A stretch of DNA of 64,000 nucleotides from contig NC_065877.1 of assembly GCF_933775445.1 (NCBI RefSeq), positions 19,592,001 through 19,656,000 on the forward strand. Direction: 5' to 3'. Made by a program: the position numbers and the translations under genes. Of this stretch, positions 33,247 to 45,013 are shown in pieces (within the stretch, counting starts at the first letter, position 1; every line of letters starts with the position of its first letter). This DNA comes from Argentina anserina (lineage: Eukaryota; Streptophyta; Magnoliopsida; Rosales; Rosaceae). The notes beneath the pieces were generated by a model. That model saw only the letters and a program-made list of their open reading frames with translations, had not been told where the DNA came from and did no database searches.

Positions 33247-33927
33247 CTAAGAGGTTTCAGTTTCTTTTTTCTTCTTGCGCAAGATATACACATCAGTCTC
33301 CTCATAAGCATAATCCGGGTGCAAATCCTCATGCGGAACTTTCTCGATCCCGAAAACACCCTCGCACATTTCCCAAAACACCTTATGTGCCTCCGGCGAC
33401 CTCAATTGATACCCAAGCAAAACGACGCCGTCGTCCTTCACCATCGCCTCCATCGTCGAGATCAACGGCCCCACCGTCTCCTCAATATACACCACATCCG
33501 TCGCCACAACGACGTCGTACGGCGGACTCAGGGCGGCGATCTGGTCCGCCTTGTTCCAGTGGAGAATCGCATGCTTGAGATTCTTGCCGAGGACCGGTTT
33601 GTTGCGCTTGAGGTTCCGCTTCAGGGCGGGCATGACGGCGGGGATGTCGGTGATGACGACGTCGGTGAGGCCGAGGAGGTAGAGCCCCATGGCGGCGACT
33701 CCGCAGCCGGCGCCGAGCTCGACGGCGCGTTTAGCGCGGAAGTCGAGGAGGGAGGAGTAGGGGTTTTCCGGGGTTTGGGGAGGGGCCCAGCGCTCGGCGA
33801 ACTTGACGAGGACTAAGGAGCAGGGCCAGACGGTGGTGCCGACGTGGAGGGAGCCGTTGTCTTGTTGGAATGAGAGGACGGCGTCGCGGACGGGGAGCTC
33901 GATCACCGGCGAGTCTGTGAACTTCAT
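33247..33927 (-). CDS. METTL21-like (Methyltransf_16) protein lysine methyltransferase
   Basis: A single-exon gene for an S-adenosylmethionine-dependent methyltransferase of the METTL21/VCP-lysine type. I chose the Met at 33927 (MKFTDSPVIELPV), where I recall plant homologues starting, although the frame is open for 18 more codons to a Met at 33981. In order it shows the family's VGTTVWPCSLVL entry, motif I VELGAGCGVAAMGLYLLG (SAM binding), the acidic TDIPAVMP at the end of strand 2, DVVVATDVVYIEE (the family's DxxY-like motif) and a C-terminal EETDVYILRKK. About 226 residues from this start is normal for the family. The front of the gene is GC-rich compared with its surroundings. The substrate cannot be told from sequence. 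Confidence 0.88.
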   Translation of the reverse strand: MKFTDSPVIELPVRDAVLSFQQDNGSLHVGTTVWPCSLVLVKFAERWAPPQTPENPYSSLLDFRAKRAVELGAGCGVAAMGLYLLGLTDVVITDIPAVMPALKRNLKRNKPVLGKNLKHAILHWNKADQIAALSPPYDVVVATDVVYIEETVGPLISTMEAMVKDDGVVLLGYQLRSPEAHKVFWEMCEGVFGIEKVPHEDLHPDYAYEETDVYILRKKKKETETS

Positions 33928-34248
33928 GACTCTTTTGCCCCCGCCGAGATTTTGCGAGGGGTTTTTGGTTTTGACGAACAAGAGGCGAAGTGTGAGCGTT
34001 TATGTATTTCGGACTTCAACCCGGATCCGATTGGCCCAGTTTTATAAAAACCCGGAATGAAAATTATTCTTTTCTTAAATGTTGGAATCTTGGCCCTATA
34101 CCCTGCATGTTCTATATCATAACAGTTCCATCAACGGCACACTAGGATATTCGTTTGGCTATAAATATTGATTTCTTTAATTCTTTTCTTGTTGTTTGTC
34201 GAATGCCTAATCCTATACTATTTGAGTAGCTGTCGTAAGTATATATAA

Positions 34249-34593
34249 GTGCATCAGTGTGCATGTACAAAAACAGAGTGGAAACTTAACCTAAATCATA
34301 TACTCCATTTTGGGTTGATTACCTGCAGGTGCGGAACTCATTTTAGCTTCCATTGTGGACGGTGGGGTTGTACTTCTTGTGGAAATTACCGGATGAGAGA
34401 TAGTCGAAGTATGGACTACTTCGTATTCTTGAAGGAGTATAGAAGGATGAACCCAATACTAAAGCTATTGCTAACCTTGTTTATGAGAAATGGAGATCCA
34501 TATATGTCACGTTCTGAAAAGAACCCAGCTGAGATGAAACCGACTATAAATCTGAGGAAGCCAAGATCAGGAGGAAACAACGATAGTGGCTGA
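34249..34593 (+). pseudogene. Possible RING2/IBR (RBR E3 ligase) exon fragment
   Basis: The open frame contains ITCRCGTHFSFHCG then GCTSCGNY, resembling the RING2 of RBR ubiquitin ligases (CxCGxxFCxxCG....CxxC), with Ser in place of one Cys. The rest of the frame is basic and unrecognised. No RING1, IBR or partner exon was found nearby, so this may be a relic or a piece carried by a transposon. The Met at 34249 is nominal. Confidence 0.35.
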
Positions 34594-34914
34594 ATGGATG
34601 AGTAGAAGCTACATACATATCCTTCTCAAGCTCTTATATATGTCTCATGGATAGTAAGGTATGATTTTATGTTTAATGGTTTTCAGTTAGCTTTGTCAAA
34701 AGAATAAAATCTGACACCTAAGATTTTGTATACCAAAAATGTTACGACCTTTTTGAGCTATATATTCATCAATTGCCATGATCTAAAGAGTAGTCAATAC
34801 TTGAAATTTTGGGTACTTGATGATATGTAACTGAGTCAGCTGGTGATATTATATATCATTAGTGAAAACACTGAAATACATCTTGATTGGAGATGATTGA
34901 ATTGATATAAAAGT

Positions 34915-35851
34915 GGACAAAACTTAGTAGACCAGTCATGGTCAACTCTAGCTGACCCTAGCCCGTCATGCAATGACACATGGCAATTTACAACTTTTAT
35001 CCTTAAGGATGTTGATTTATGGTTTAGATAACAAACGGCCTTTATTTTTCTTCTCTCTCCAGTTTCCACTACTCACGCTTCTTCGTGTTCTTCTTATTCG
35101 ATGTTTTGGGTTTGTCATCTTCCCAATTCGAAATCAATTTTTTTTTAATTTGAAGCTTGATTTGATCGAAAGCAAGAGCATTTTCGAGGTTGAATTTGTC
35201 GTCCGGGCCAGTTTACCGTTTTAAATCAGTTTTTTGCTCATGTCAAACAGCCAAAGACCCCCTTCTTTTTTGGGATGGCTGCAACCATCGCTACGCTAAT
35301 TTGTCGTTGTTTCAGTCTACAAAGCTGTCGAGGAGAAAAAAGCAAGGCTTCCACCAATCTGGATGGTTGTTTGGGCATATTTTTTGTTCTATTGATTTAA
35401 TATTTGAAAGCTTGGTTCGCTATACATGGTTGGAATATAACCGAATTGTAGCTTGGAGTTTGGTTTCTGTTTTTTTGGGTTGAAAAGTTTGTGATTTGAG
35501 ATACTGGGTAGTAGAGAACTAAAGATTACGAATGGATTGGAATTTGGAGTTTCATTCTTGTTTTATTGGGTAGTTAAGGGTCTGTGTGATTTGAAGTTCT
35601 AGGTGGATTTTCACGAATGTTAATGGATCGGAGCTCTAATCACTTGATTGATTCCGAATTTTGAATTAAAATTCTAGCTTGGGTGCAGTTAGTTCATCTG
35701 AAAGAGGGGGAGAGAAGTAGCAACGACGTTGAACACCGTTTGTTATTTCATCAGTCTTACAAAAATAAGAAAGTTATTTAACACACGTGACATTGCATGA
35801 CTGGCTAAGGTCAGCTAGAGCTGACCATAGCTGGTCTGCCAAGTTTTGTCC
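34915..35851. mobile_element. MULE-type element, 937 bp, TSD TATAAAAGT
   Basis: Flanked by the 9-bp duplication TATAAAAGT at 34906-34914 and 35852-35860. The inverted ends start GGACAAAACTT and pair for about 70 bp (GACCAG..ATGGTCA, TCTAGCTGACC, GTCATGCAATG). A 9-bp duplication is the Mutator-superfamily signature. The interior (about 35030-35700) lacks transposase and reads like a gene 5' region: CT-rich then T-rich, with GT/AG-like sites. It is therefore a candidate carrier of host sequence, but no protein match was recognised. Confidence 0.85.
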
Positions 35852-35860
35852 TATAAAAGT

Positions 35861-36355
35861 CACTTGGTTGGATTGTTAGGGATGAATTAATGTATTAGTA
35901 ACTGTATACTTGTCACTCTTTAATGTTTGTGCGGGTGATTGTGATGTATCTTGTTTCATTCCAATTTGGTGAGTATGGAGCTTGTAATGATTTAACTACT
36001 TCAATTCTTAAAGAAGTAAGAATATAGGTATGGCTTGATCAGAAGCAAGAAATATGCCCAATTATTACACAAAGTTTGGTGCAGCGATCGAGCTCCTTTC
36101 TTTGCTTCAACATTCTTTCTATCTTTTGACCATCAAATATTGCAAAAGCTGATCGATCACATTTAGTGCTTCAAGTTCTCTGTCCTCTCTATCATGCACA
36201 TAATCATTCTTAGAATTCTACTGTAAAAACGTACGTACGTGCTCTCCCTTTTCTTTTTCTAGTTCTCTTTTCTCTTTTATCGTTTTCTTTTGACCATCCC
36301 ATGCCATTTTAGCATCTTTGCTCTAGCTGTGAAGTCAAGCTACATGAACTAAATT
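35861..36355. other. Spacer
   Basis: AT-rich, including a short ACGTACGTACGT run near 36229. No gene or repeat was recognised. Confidence 0.5.
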
Positions 36356-36981
36356 TAGTGGCGGATCTTGGATGTAATATGTGGTAGGGCTTGCCCAAAA
36401 AAAAATTGCGGGTTATTTTGTTCCCTAAGATTTAGAATGCAATTCTAAATATTGTACAAAAATGAATAATGGGAGAACTAAATGAGAGAAAAAGCAAAAA
36501 TCTTGTGGAAATTTTTGAGAAAAAACTAATAAATAACATTAGAAAATATAAAAGAAAGAGAAAACATAGAGAGAAAAAAACAAATAGGTACGTAACACTT
36601 TAATTCCACCGCTGGCTATTGTCAACCAGGGCGGTCGCGAGGCAAAACTAAAAACAGCCTTAATTTTGTTTTAGTGTACATGTACGTGGAGGGGCCATGG
36701 CCCAGCGGCAAGTGAAAATTTTCCTTTAATTATGATTAATTATGGTATAATTGCATAGAATTATAGTATATTTGTTAATAATTATGGTATAAATGTATAA
36801 TTACATAGAATTATGATTTAATTGTTATAATTATGATATAGTTGTATATACTAATGGTATATTTGACTTCTAAATATGGTATGATTGTGTAATTATTAGT
36901 ATTTAAATCAAAATTTCATACTAAATTGGCATCTCCGTAAATTTTTGCCCTTTCGGAATATGGTTCCAAGTTCCGCTACTA
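36356..36981. mobile_element. Probable hAT-type element with AGTGGCGGA ends
   Basis: The left end TAGTGGCGGATCTTGGA and the inverted right end TAGTAGCGGAACTTGGA face each other. CAGTGGCGGA-like ends are common in plant hAT elements. The flanking bases share only ACTA, so no clean 8-bp duplication is visible and the boundaries may be off. Confidence 0.45.
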
Positions 36982-37024
36982 ACTATAGCAAATCCTAGCT
37001 AATTAATATTCGGAAAATGTTTTA

Positions 37025-38592
37025 GCGCCAGATTCGGCGCCACAATCCATGTAGCATACCACATAATCTTGCAACATCAGTAATTAAATAGTCATAAAAT
37101 GTCATATTTGAATAAAAAAACAATCATATCCATATTAATCAACGACTTCTAGATTATTATAAAAATATAATTTTTTTCTTTATCATTTATTTTATTTTTT
37201 TATCATGATAATGCTTTTAAAATGTATTTTTTTATTTACGAAAGTATGCTTATATACTTTTTTTTGTGTGCCAAAAATTATTTCATCAGTGAATAATTTA
37301 GACGTGTGTGTGCAAAAAATATTTTAAAATACAACTATTTCGTTTTAAATAATTTGGCTAAATTATTAAAATACACCCTAAGCTTGACACAAATTGTCAA
37401 TTTACACCACGAACTTGTAAATGCGAAAATTTGCCTCTTCAACTTGGAAAAAAACTGTTGATTTGCACTCTCATCATTAAATTTAACATTTTTCATCCAA
37501 TTTTTGGTCACATGTCTTGCACATGATGGACATTTTTGTTATTTAATATTTATTTCATTCTAATAACAAAAAAACACAAGGAATTTAATATTTGTTCACT
37601 CATTTACTTCATGATATTCTTTCTTCCTTAATATTTTTTTCCCTACTAGTACACTAAACATTCATCATCAGCTAATTAAGTGATGACACAAGTCAAATCT
37701 CAAACCTCTAAAATGGCAAAACCTTGGAAGTAGACTTGACGATTGTTAGACATAATTAGCTAGTTTTAGTTCTTCATTTATGGTCGTAATTATGTATCAT
37801 TATTTTGGGAAAACATTATCAAGAAGGAAAAAATATCGTGAAGTGAATGAGTGAGTAAATATAATTGTACAAAACTTAAATTCGTTGTACATTTTTATTT
37901 TTAAAAAGTGAAATGAATATTAAATGACAAAAATGTCCATCATGTGAATGACATGTGACCACTAATTGGATAGAAAATGATAAATTTAATGGTTAGAGTG
38001 CAAATCGACATTTTTTTTCCAAGTTGAGAAGGCAAATTTTCGCACAAGTTTGTAGTATAAATTGACAATTTAAGCCAAGTTTAAGGTATATTTGGAAATT
38101 TTGCCAAATATTTTTATTAGAGATTTTTCATATTTTTGTGACAGAACGATGAAAATTTCTTTTATCTTTTATTACCATTGTAATATACAATATTAATCTC
38201 AATTAGCATATACATGGACAAAAATAATTTGTTACCTTACATGTGCCATAAAATCTAATAAATTGCCATAAGATTATAATCTTATTTTCATCACTTGTAA
38301 GGTAACGTTTTGAACCAATATTATAAAATAATTTTTAATGAATGTAATAAGGTAACTAAATCATTTGGAGTTTAAATCTATTTACTAAATATGGTATCCA
38401 AATTATGTCCATAAAAATATTCCTCTTTTTATTAAACGAAAATATTTATTAATTTATAAATCATAATGAATAAATCTTATACAATGATAAGATTGTCTTT
38501 TGATTTAAAATGATATTTTATGACTATTTTAATTACTGACGTGACAAGCTTATTTGACATGTCACATAAGATTATGGTACTCAATCTGGCGT
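37025..38592. mobile_element. Long-TIR element with a nested foldback element
   Basis: The left arm GCGCCAGATT...CAGTAATTAAATAGTCATAA pairs with the inverted right arm ACGCCAGATT...CAGTAATTAAAATAGTCATA for about 110 bp. No transposase and no clear duplication. The centre is taken up by the inverted-repeat element at about 37353-38108. Confidence 0.65.
37353..38108. mobile_element. Inner foldback element with ~200-bp arms
   Basis: The left arm TTTGGCTAAATTATTAAAAT and the inverted right arm TTTGGCAAAATTTCCAAATA continue to match for about 200 bp. Both arms contain GTGGACAT/GATGGACAT-like and GGTCACATGTC blocks. No coding potential. The target duplication is not clear. Confidence 0.7.
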
Positions 38593-39114
38593 CATATTAT
38601 ATTACCTAATAGTGCTCTGAATGTTCACTTTGAATTTTGTATCCGAAGATAATTAACTAAATTAAGCATAACATGCGTACGTTCTGTAACTAAATGTATG
38701 CAAGATTGGACAGTGACTAAAACCGGTGTGCGCGACTTGGAAAAGCTTCTAAAAGTTTCCCGCTCTGATCTTATTAGGTTTGTGTGGATATGTAATAGTA
38801 TTGTAGCATACATGAAATTTAAAGATTTCGTAAGAGCATTCGATCTAGCACTACATCATGAGCAGGTCAATTGTTCATACTAATTTATCAGATACAACGT
38901 ACATTAACTTAATAATATAAGGATTCATTATAATCGTGGGGAGATAGACTTTTCCTTTATTTTTTTTACGTCTTTTATCTCCAATCTCCACCAATCACAG
39001 AAGTGAAGAAATTATGCAACCTACCTACACACCGATTTTCAATTCTTACATATTAGTGCAGGCTGGTAGATATGTGTGGTTAATTGGATGATAAGAAAAG
39101 CATCATAAGCTAGT
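38593..39114. other. Spacer
   Basis: AT-rich. Short open frames on both strands around 38625-38883 match nothing known to me. Confidence 0.5.
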
Positions 39115-39122
39115 GTTTATAC

Positions 39123-40433
39123 CTATGTAGCACTGACATCGTGACACTGACACGGCATGATACCGCGACACGGCAAATCTAAAAAATCTAGATCCCGACA
39201 TGACGTCGCCATAACAATTTATTTATAATTTAATATATATTAATGTGTAAAAAATATATAAGACCTGATATAATGGTTAAAATACCAAATTAAAATTCTA
39301 AATACATAACAATCCATAAGAAATAACATGAAAATGTCAAAAGCATGTGATAAAAGTGCATAATTAATAACTTATTACAAAATAGTGCACTTAGATTTTC
39401 TAGCTGAACTTAATCAACACTTGGTTCTGTCTCAGCTTCACTTGAGCTCATCCTATTCAAATAAACACATCATATTTATCATACACTAGCACAGTAGCAC
39501 AATATCACTAAACCACTAAACCGTCAAACCCAAAGTCTCAAACTAATCCTATGACATTCCAAAGAATCCAAACAAACAATCCAAAGTTCCTAAACTAATC
39601 TTATGAGTCTATGACCTTCCAAACTAATCCTATGACATTCCAAAGAATCCAAACAAACAATCCAAAGTTCCTAAACTAATCTTATAAGTCTATGAACTAT
39701 CAAAGGATCCAAACAAACAATAGTACAATACAACCAGAGTAAGGTAGAAATCTTAAACCTATAATCGGCTAATCGCTGACGGAGGAAGAGGGAATCGCCG
39801 GGGCGATGGAGGCGCGACGAAGGAAGGGGCGCGACAGAGGCTCGACAAAGGAAGGGGAACAACGGAGAAAAGTTGGGGCTTCGATCTGCGTCATCCTTTG
39901 CTTCCATTTGCGTCGTTTATGAACTAAATCAGAACTTGATTTGAGCTTAGATGAGTGTGATTCAGAACTTGAGAAAGCTTTGCTTATTGATTTCCAGTGA
40001 TGAGTATTGATTATCTTCCAAGGTCTAGTAATCAGACAAAAAAAGGAAGCGTCAATGAATTGCTGCAGAAAATTATTCAAATTGGAGAATGAGCAAATAA
40101 AGACATCTGAGCCTATTTTTATTGAGGCATCAGCAAGAGCATACCGAGGGTTCCATCCGGGGAGGCTACCAAGCCTTTGAATATGCAGCTTTGAAGCAAA
40201 CTGAAGAAAAGTTCGGGAGTGGGAAAGTTTTTTTTTTTTTTTAAAAATCTAAAATAGTTAGTGACGTGGCATGTCGGATTGCTGAGTGTGTCAACGTGTT
40301 AGGTTGTGTCGAAAAAGTTAAAATTTCCAACACGCCACATGACATGTCGGATACCGTGTCGGGGTATGTCGGCATATCGCGCAGTGTCGGACACTTCGAC
40401 ACTTCAAAGGCTGAAGTGTCGGTGTGCTAGTAG
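39123..40433. mobile_element. hAT-like element, 1,311 bp, TSD GTTTATAC
   Basis: Flanked by GTTTATAC at 39115-39122 and 40434-40441. The ends are CTATGTAGCACTGACA and, inverted, CTACTAGCACACCGACAC. Subterminal sequence is rich in GACACGG/GTGTCGG motifs, as in 27454-28048. The interior has an ~81-bp tandem repeat at 39541-39702 and no recognisable transposase, so it is non-autonomous. Confidence 0.8.
39541..39720. repeat. 81-bp tandem repeat inside the hAT-like element
   Basis: Two nearly identical copies (39541-39621 and 39622-39702), starting AACTAATCCTATGACATTCC, plus shorter derived pieces on either side. Confidence 0.85.
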
Positions 40434-40577
40434 GTTTATACTAAAGCAATAGGCATTCCCTAGCCGTTAGTACTATATAAGTGTTGGACACTTCGACACT
40501 TCAAAGGCTGAAGTGTCGGTGTGCTAGTAGGTTTATACTAAAGCAATAGGCATTCCCTAGCCGTTAGTACTATATAA
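40384..40577. repeat. 97-bp tandem duplication across a transposon end
   Basis: 40384-40480 and 40481-40577 are identical apart from one C/T change at the fifth base. Each unit holds the last ~50 bp of the hAT-like element, its target duplication GTTTATAC and 39 bp of flanking DNA, so the duplication followed the insertion. Confidence 0.9.
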
Positions 40578-41041
40578 TGAAGCTTTCTTGCTATTGGAAA
40601 TGAGAGGAACTCTTTTTTAGCCCAGCTTGACAGGACAACAAACCATAATACACAGAGGTGAAACAATCGTGCAATAATGGAGTCCAAAAGAGGTTGTTGC
40701 TCTGCTCCCACTACACCACTTCCTTGTTGCTGTGTAAAATGAAAAGCCAACCACCATTTTTATAAAAGGATCAGAAGCTTTCAGGGTTCAAGAGAATATG
40801 CATGGATCTTCGTCCTTCTCTACTGCTCGATCCTCTTCCATATATAGTTTTCTTTTCTATATGCACACACTTTTAGCACCTCCCCCATTAAGCACTCCAT
40901 TCCCACTTTCCATCCCTGCAACCCTTTCCAAATACTTAAATCTCTATCTCCAGCTTCGTGCAACTTCTGTTTATTACAACTTTGCCCTTATATTCTGAAA
41001 ATAAAAAACTGCAACTCGTTCTTTAGTTTTCCATGCGATTC
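40578..41041. other. 3' flank of the IDD gene
   Basis: Downstream of the minus-strand IDD stop codon. It probably includes the 3' UTR. No separate gene was seen. Confidence 0.5.
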
Positions 41042-43245
41042 TCAAACCCAAAATCTATTGATTGGTGAAGAGTGGCAAATGGTCTGCACGCCAACACCAA
41101 GGAAGTCCCTAGTCTGCTCTCCTCCAGCGGTGTCGTCGCTCTGTATGTGGCGGCGTTTGGCTTGATGCATGTGCAGTAGATGATCATGAGCTCCTGGGTT
41201 GTCCACAGTGCCGTAGAGTCCACATAGTTTGCTCCCATCTTGAACTTGAGTCACTGCTTGACTAGTAGTATTATTGTTGTTGCACTTCAATCCAAAACTT
41301 CCAAGCAGCGATGTCGGGTCAGTTGAAGTTGCTCCAATTTGGGCTGCCTTTTGCAATAGAGCTGTGGCTGACATGTTTGATGAAGGCGTTTGATGTGTGT
41401 ACAAAGAAGGAAGTGAGTTAGCAGCACTACTCACGCTTGTGATTGTTAATTGATCTTCATGATGTGCATTGTTCGATGGGGAAAGCTTATTACTTCCAAG
41501 AACCCAATTCAGCTGATAATGATCAGAAGGTGGAGTAGGCTCTGAACACGAAATACTGATGTTAGTAGGGTCACCAAATATTGAACCAGCTGATGAACTC
41601 ACAGATCCAAGTTGATGCTGATGGTGCTGATTATTTACAGTCATTTCTTCGTGTGTGCCGTTCGATCCTTGACCCATCCAGAGAGATAGACCGCGGGTGG
41701 TTTGGCTCATGGCATCGGCAGTATCATTGCTCGGGATTGGCTTGAAAATTGAAGAAAATTGTAGTTGTGACATGTTAGGAGGTCCTAGTAGTAGTGACGA
41801 TGCATTGTTTCCCATGTAGGGATGATAGTTGATATTACCGGCCATTGCATTGTTGTGGATGTTGGATACTGCATTTACTCTAGCTGTTTCTTCAGCTAAG
41901 GCATCACAGAACGCCCTGTGTGTGATGAAGCTATCACGCCTGTTCAGCAATCATAATGCAAATTATTAAGAAAGCTACAACACAAATTAAATATAGTTGA
42001 CATTAATTTAATTGTCCTAATGTGATCTTATGAACTAAAAGAACATTGTGTATCTCAATATTGGTTGAAAGTACTTGAACTGGTTGTCTTAAAAAAATGA
42101 ACAAATATTTTCGCACATTAATATGCCCACATCTAGATGAAAATCAATGGTTAATCAGTTGATCATATATCAGGTATGGAATTTTCTTATTTACCACCTG
42201 TATATGATATCCACATCTACAACTATAATGTAATTATGGTAAAACAAATCATTATTTAGATAATTATAGTTAATTATATGTAATTAAATTATTGTCAGTG
42301 TGTGGTAATTAGTATAGGGTAACACTATCGGGAAGAAAAGAAAATAAAAGCAGACATCTATGTCCGATCGTACATATATAGCTAGCCACAAAAATCATTG
42401 TCATGCTTTTTATATCTTGTTTTTTTCATGTAATTGATTGAGGCCGGTGTTTGGTTTCTAGCTTGCTATTCGATCATCAAATGAAAAATTTGTCAAACAG
42501 ACAAATATATTGCAACCACAAAAACCTACCATAATTTATAATTTCTTCTTCACGCTATATAATTTCTTCTTCATTTAGAGATATATAAATTCTAATAATA
42601 GCTAGAAGCTAGATAGCAATAACACTGATAATTACCGTGAAAATAGAGTTCCACAGTCACATTTGTACTCCCTGGTGCCACAGGTCTTTGAGTGAGCTTT
42701 CCAATCCGACTGCACCGCGTAGCGCTTGGAGCACTTCTCACACTTCCACTTCTTCTCGCCGTGCTTGCGGCAAAAGTGCTTCTTTATTCCGGTCAGATCT
42801 CCGAGCGCCCTAGAAGCGTGATGATGGACACAACTCTTTTCCGGGCAGACGTAGACGCGCTTCTTCGGCTCTTTGCTTGATCTTTGCTTGAGCTTCCATG
42901 GAAGATTGTGTCCGCGGCGGTGCAGCTGTAGGTTTTGGTCTCTCTGAAATCCTTTACCACATATTTCACACAAGAATCTGTTGGTGGCCATCAGCGTCTT
43001 TGGTGACAAGGCTATCACTTCAGCCTCAGGATCTGAAACATATGTGCATACTCAGGAATCAATATTAACAATTCGATAATTAGTAATAAAAAATGAAGAT
43101 CAAGTAACTAGAGAAAATTAAACTTGCCTGGGTTTCCTGGGAGGTTTCTCTTCTTTTTGACAGGAGGAGGATTGGATCCAAGTACTGCAACTGGATTTTG
43201 AAGAAAGCCGTTTGGGTTAATGGCTTCATCTTCATGTTGCGCCAT
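41042..43245 (-). CDS. IDD: INDETERMINATE DOMAIN (IDD) C2H2 zinc-finger transcription factor
   Basis: Three coding exons on the minus strand (43128-43245, 42636-43032, 41042-41939) join in phase to 470 residues. Exon 1 encodes the Met start and the KKKRNLPG nuclear signal. Exon 2 encodes the conserved DPEAEVIALSPKTLMATNRF and the ID-domain fingers: FLCEICGKGFQRDQNLQLH (C2H2), YVCPEKSCVHH..KKHFCRKH (C2H2), WKCEKCSKRY...HSKTC (C2HC) and YKCDCGTLFSR, the last completed in exon 3 by RDSFITHRAFC. Exon 3 also has the family's MSATALLQKAAQIGA and TRDFLGVG motifs. IDD proteins bind DNA in the nucleus and partner with DELLA and SCARECROW/SHORT-ROOT GRAS proteins. Intron 1 starts GC rather than GT; the conserved Asp of NPDPE is made only if that donor is used. 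The paralogue number is not assigned. Confidence 0.95.
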
Positions 43246-44559
43246 ACTGATCTTCTCCAACATTCAAACTAGTCCTCGATAGCTTCTTGTTCGATAGAAC
43301 TTCTTCTCGATCAGTTTGACTCAATAATATCTTGGCTATAGCTATAAGATACCTAGAAGTGAAAAGGACAAGAGCTCACCAAAGGAGGAGGGGGTAGTAT
43401 TAGACTTGTGATTAAGAGAGAAAACCCATAGACTAGTATGGTTATTATATGCTTTCAGCCCTAACAACAAAAGCTAATAATATATGCAAGATTTGCTCTC
43501 GCTCCCTCTACCTCTCTGCTCTCTCATGTTCATTTTGAAGTTGTTGCAGTCATTTTAATTATCTACTTTTTAGGAGGAATGAAATACTAATTTGTGTTGG
43601 GAAGGCCGTGAAAAGCTAAAGGAGAGAGAGAGAGAGAGAGAGAGCAATGCAAAGGTGCATGATGACACATATGATGAGGCCCGGAGAAGAAAAGCTAGTC
43701 TACATACCTTTCCCATTTGGAATGATTATCCCATAATTTGTTTGCCTTTTAGTTTTCCACCAATATATATAATTCACCACCGCATTAGTTTATTAATTAT
43801 CAATATAGGATGCTAGGGTTCTTCAGTTTCTTTGTAATGTTGAAAGAACCCTACTCAACTATTTTATGGAAGACCTAGCTAGGTTATGTATGTTTTGTAC
43901 AAAGATTAGATATGTTTTCAAAAGCAAGTATTCGCTAGATGTTTCTTTTACTGAGTTTTAACATTGATCGAATTTTGATCTGAATTATACATGAACTCAA
44001 TATTGTATTAATTCTGTAGAATATTAATAGTACTTGGTATATATCCTGCATGAAAATTTTGATTGAAATAACCAAGATGTATATATCCAAGAGAATCGAA
44101 GGATCAGAAATTAAAATGTCATATTAATATCACATTGTAGTATATATCTGTTTGATTGTAAAAGTTGGATTGAATTGCTATCATATTAAATTGTTAATAA
44201 TCAATATTTTGTCAGTTGCCATGCACTGACTTATAATTTTATAATTTTAACGTTAAACTCTTATATTGGCTATTAAGATGTGATTCTAAAAGTACAATAT
44301 TGTTCATAGTCACTAATTTGATACACTAAGAAGCGTTAAGTTTAAGAGACAGCAAGACGTTAATGTTGTAAGAAATTTTGGTTGCTTCTTGTTGTTTCTT
44401 GTATTTTTCATCTAGACTCTATCAAACCACCTGCTTGTAGTCGACCGTGACATTCCAAATAGTGAAAGCTTTGTCTTGTTTTGATTGTACCGATCTGCTG
44501 TTTGTGGAAATGAAGTTTTCGTCTCATTGTAGATGTATGGTCGATTATAGTTAATTTTA
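43246..44559 (-). promoter_or_regulatory. 5' UTR and upstream region of the IDD gene
   Basis: A purine tract with (GA)12 lies at 43620-43643, about 380 bp upstream of the start codon. CT/GA tracts are common in plant 5' regions. The rest is AT-rich with no gene seen. No TATA box or start site could be fixed. Confidence 0.4.
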
Positions 44560-45013
44560 GGATTAAATATTTGTGACACTCTATACTTTAGGTGTAAAAA
44601 TAGTTTTGTCATTTTACTTTCAAATTTAATCTGTATATTCCTTAACTCTTATTTTTTAACAGTTTTTTTCATTCCGTTAGTTGACCGTCAAAAAAATCCG
44701 TTAAACCGTTAAAATATCTAGAATACCCCCAATTCAAATCAGATTTTTCTCTCTTTCTTTTCTTATGCCTTTTTTATTTTCTCTTTTGGTTTTTTTTTTG
44801 TTTGTCTTGTTTTTAAATTTAATTCATCATATGTGCTATCAAATATATATAATTGTAATCAACACAAATCATCAAATTAATTATAAACATCTGATAATCA
44901 ATTAGATAATACCTTAAATGACATGTGAGTGCCAGTACTCAAATCCAATTAGAAATTTCCTTTATATTATGATGCTCTACAAACATATTTTCATTATTTT
45001 CTACAGTGCTAAG

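Noticed and set aside
33319..33816. 165-codon plus-strand open frame
   Set aside because: It is antisense to the methyltransferase gene and has no domain of its own.
39671..40080. Minus-strand frames of 78 and 103 codons inside a hAT-like element
   Set aside because: No transposase or host domain is recognisable; likely chance frames.
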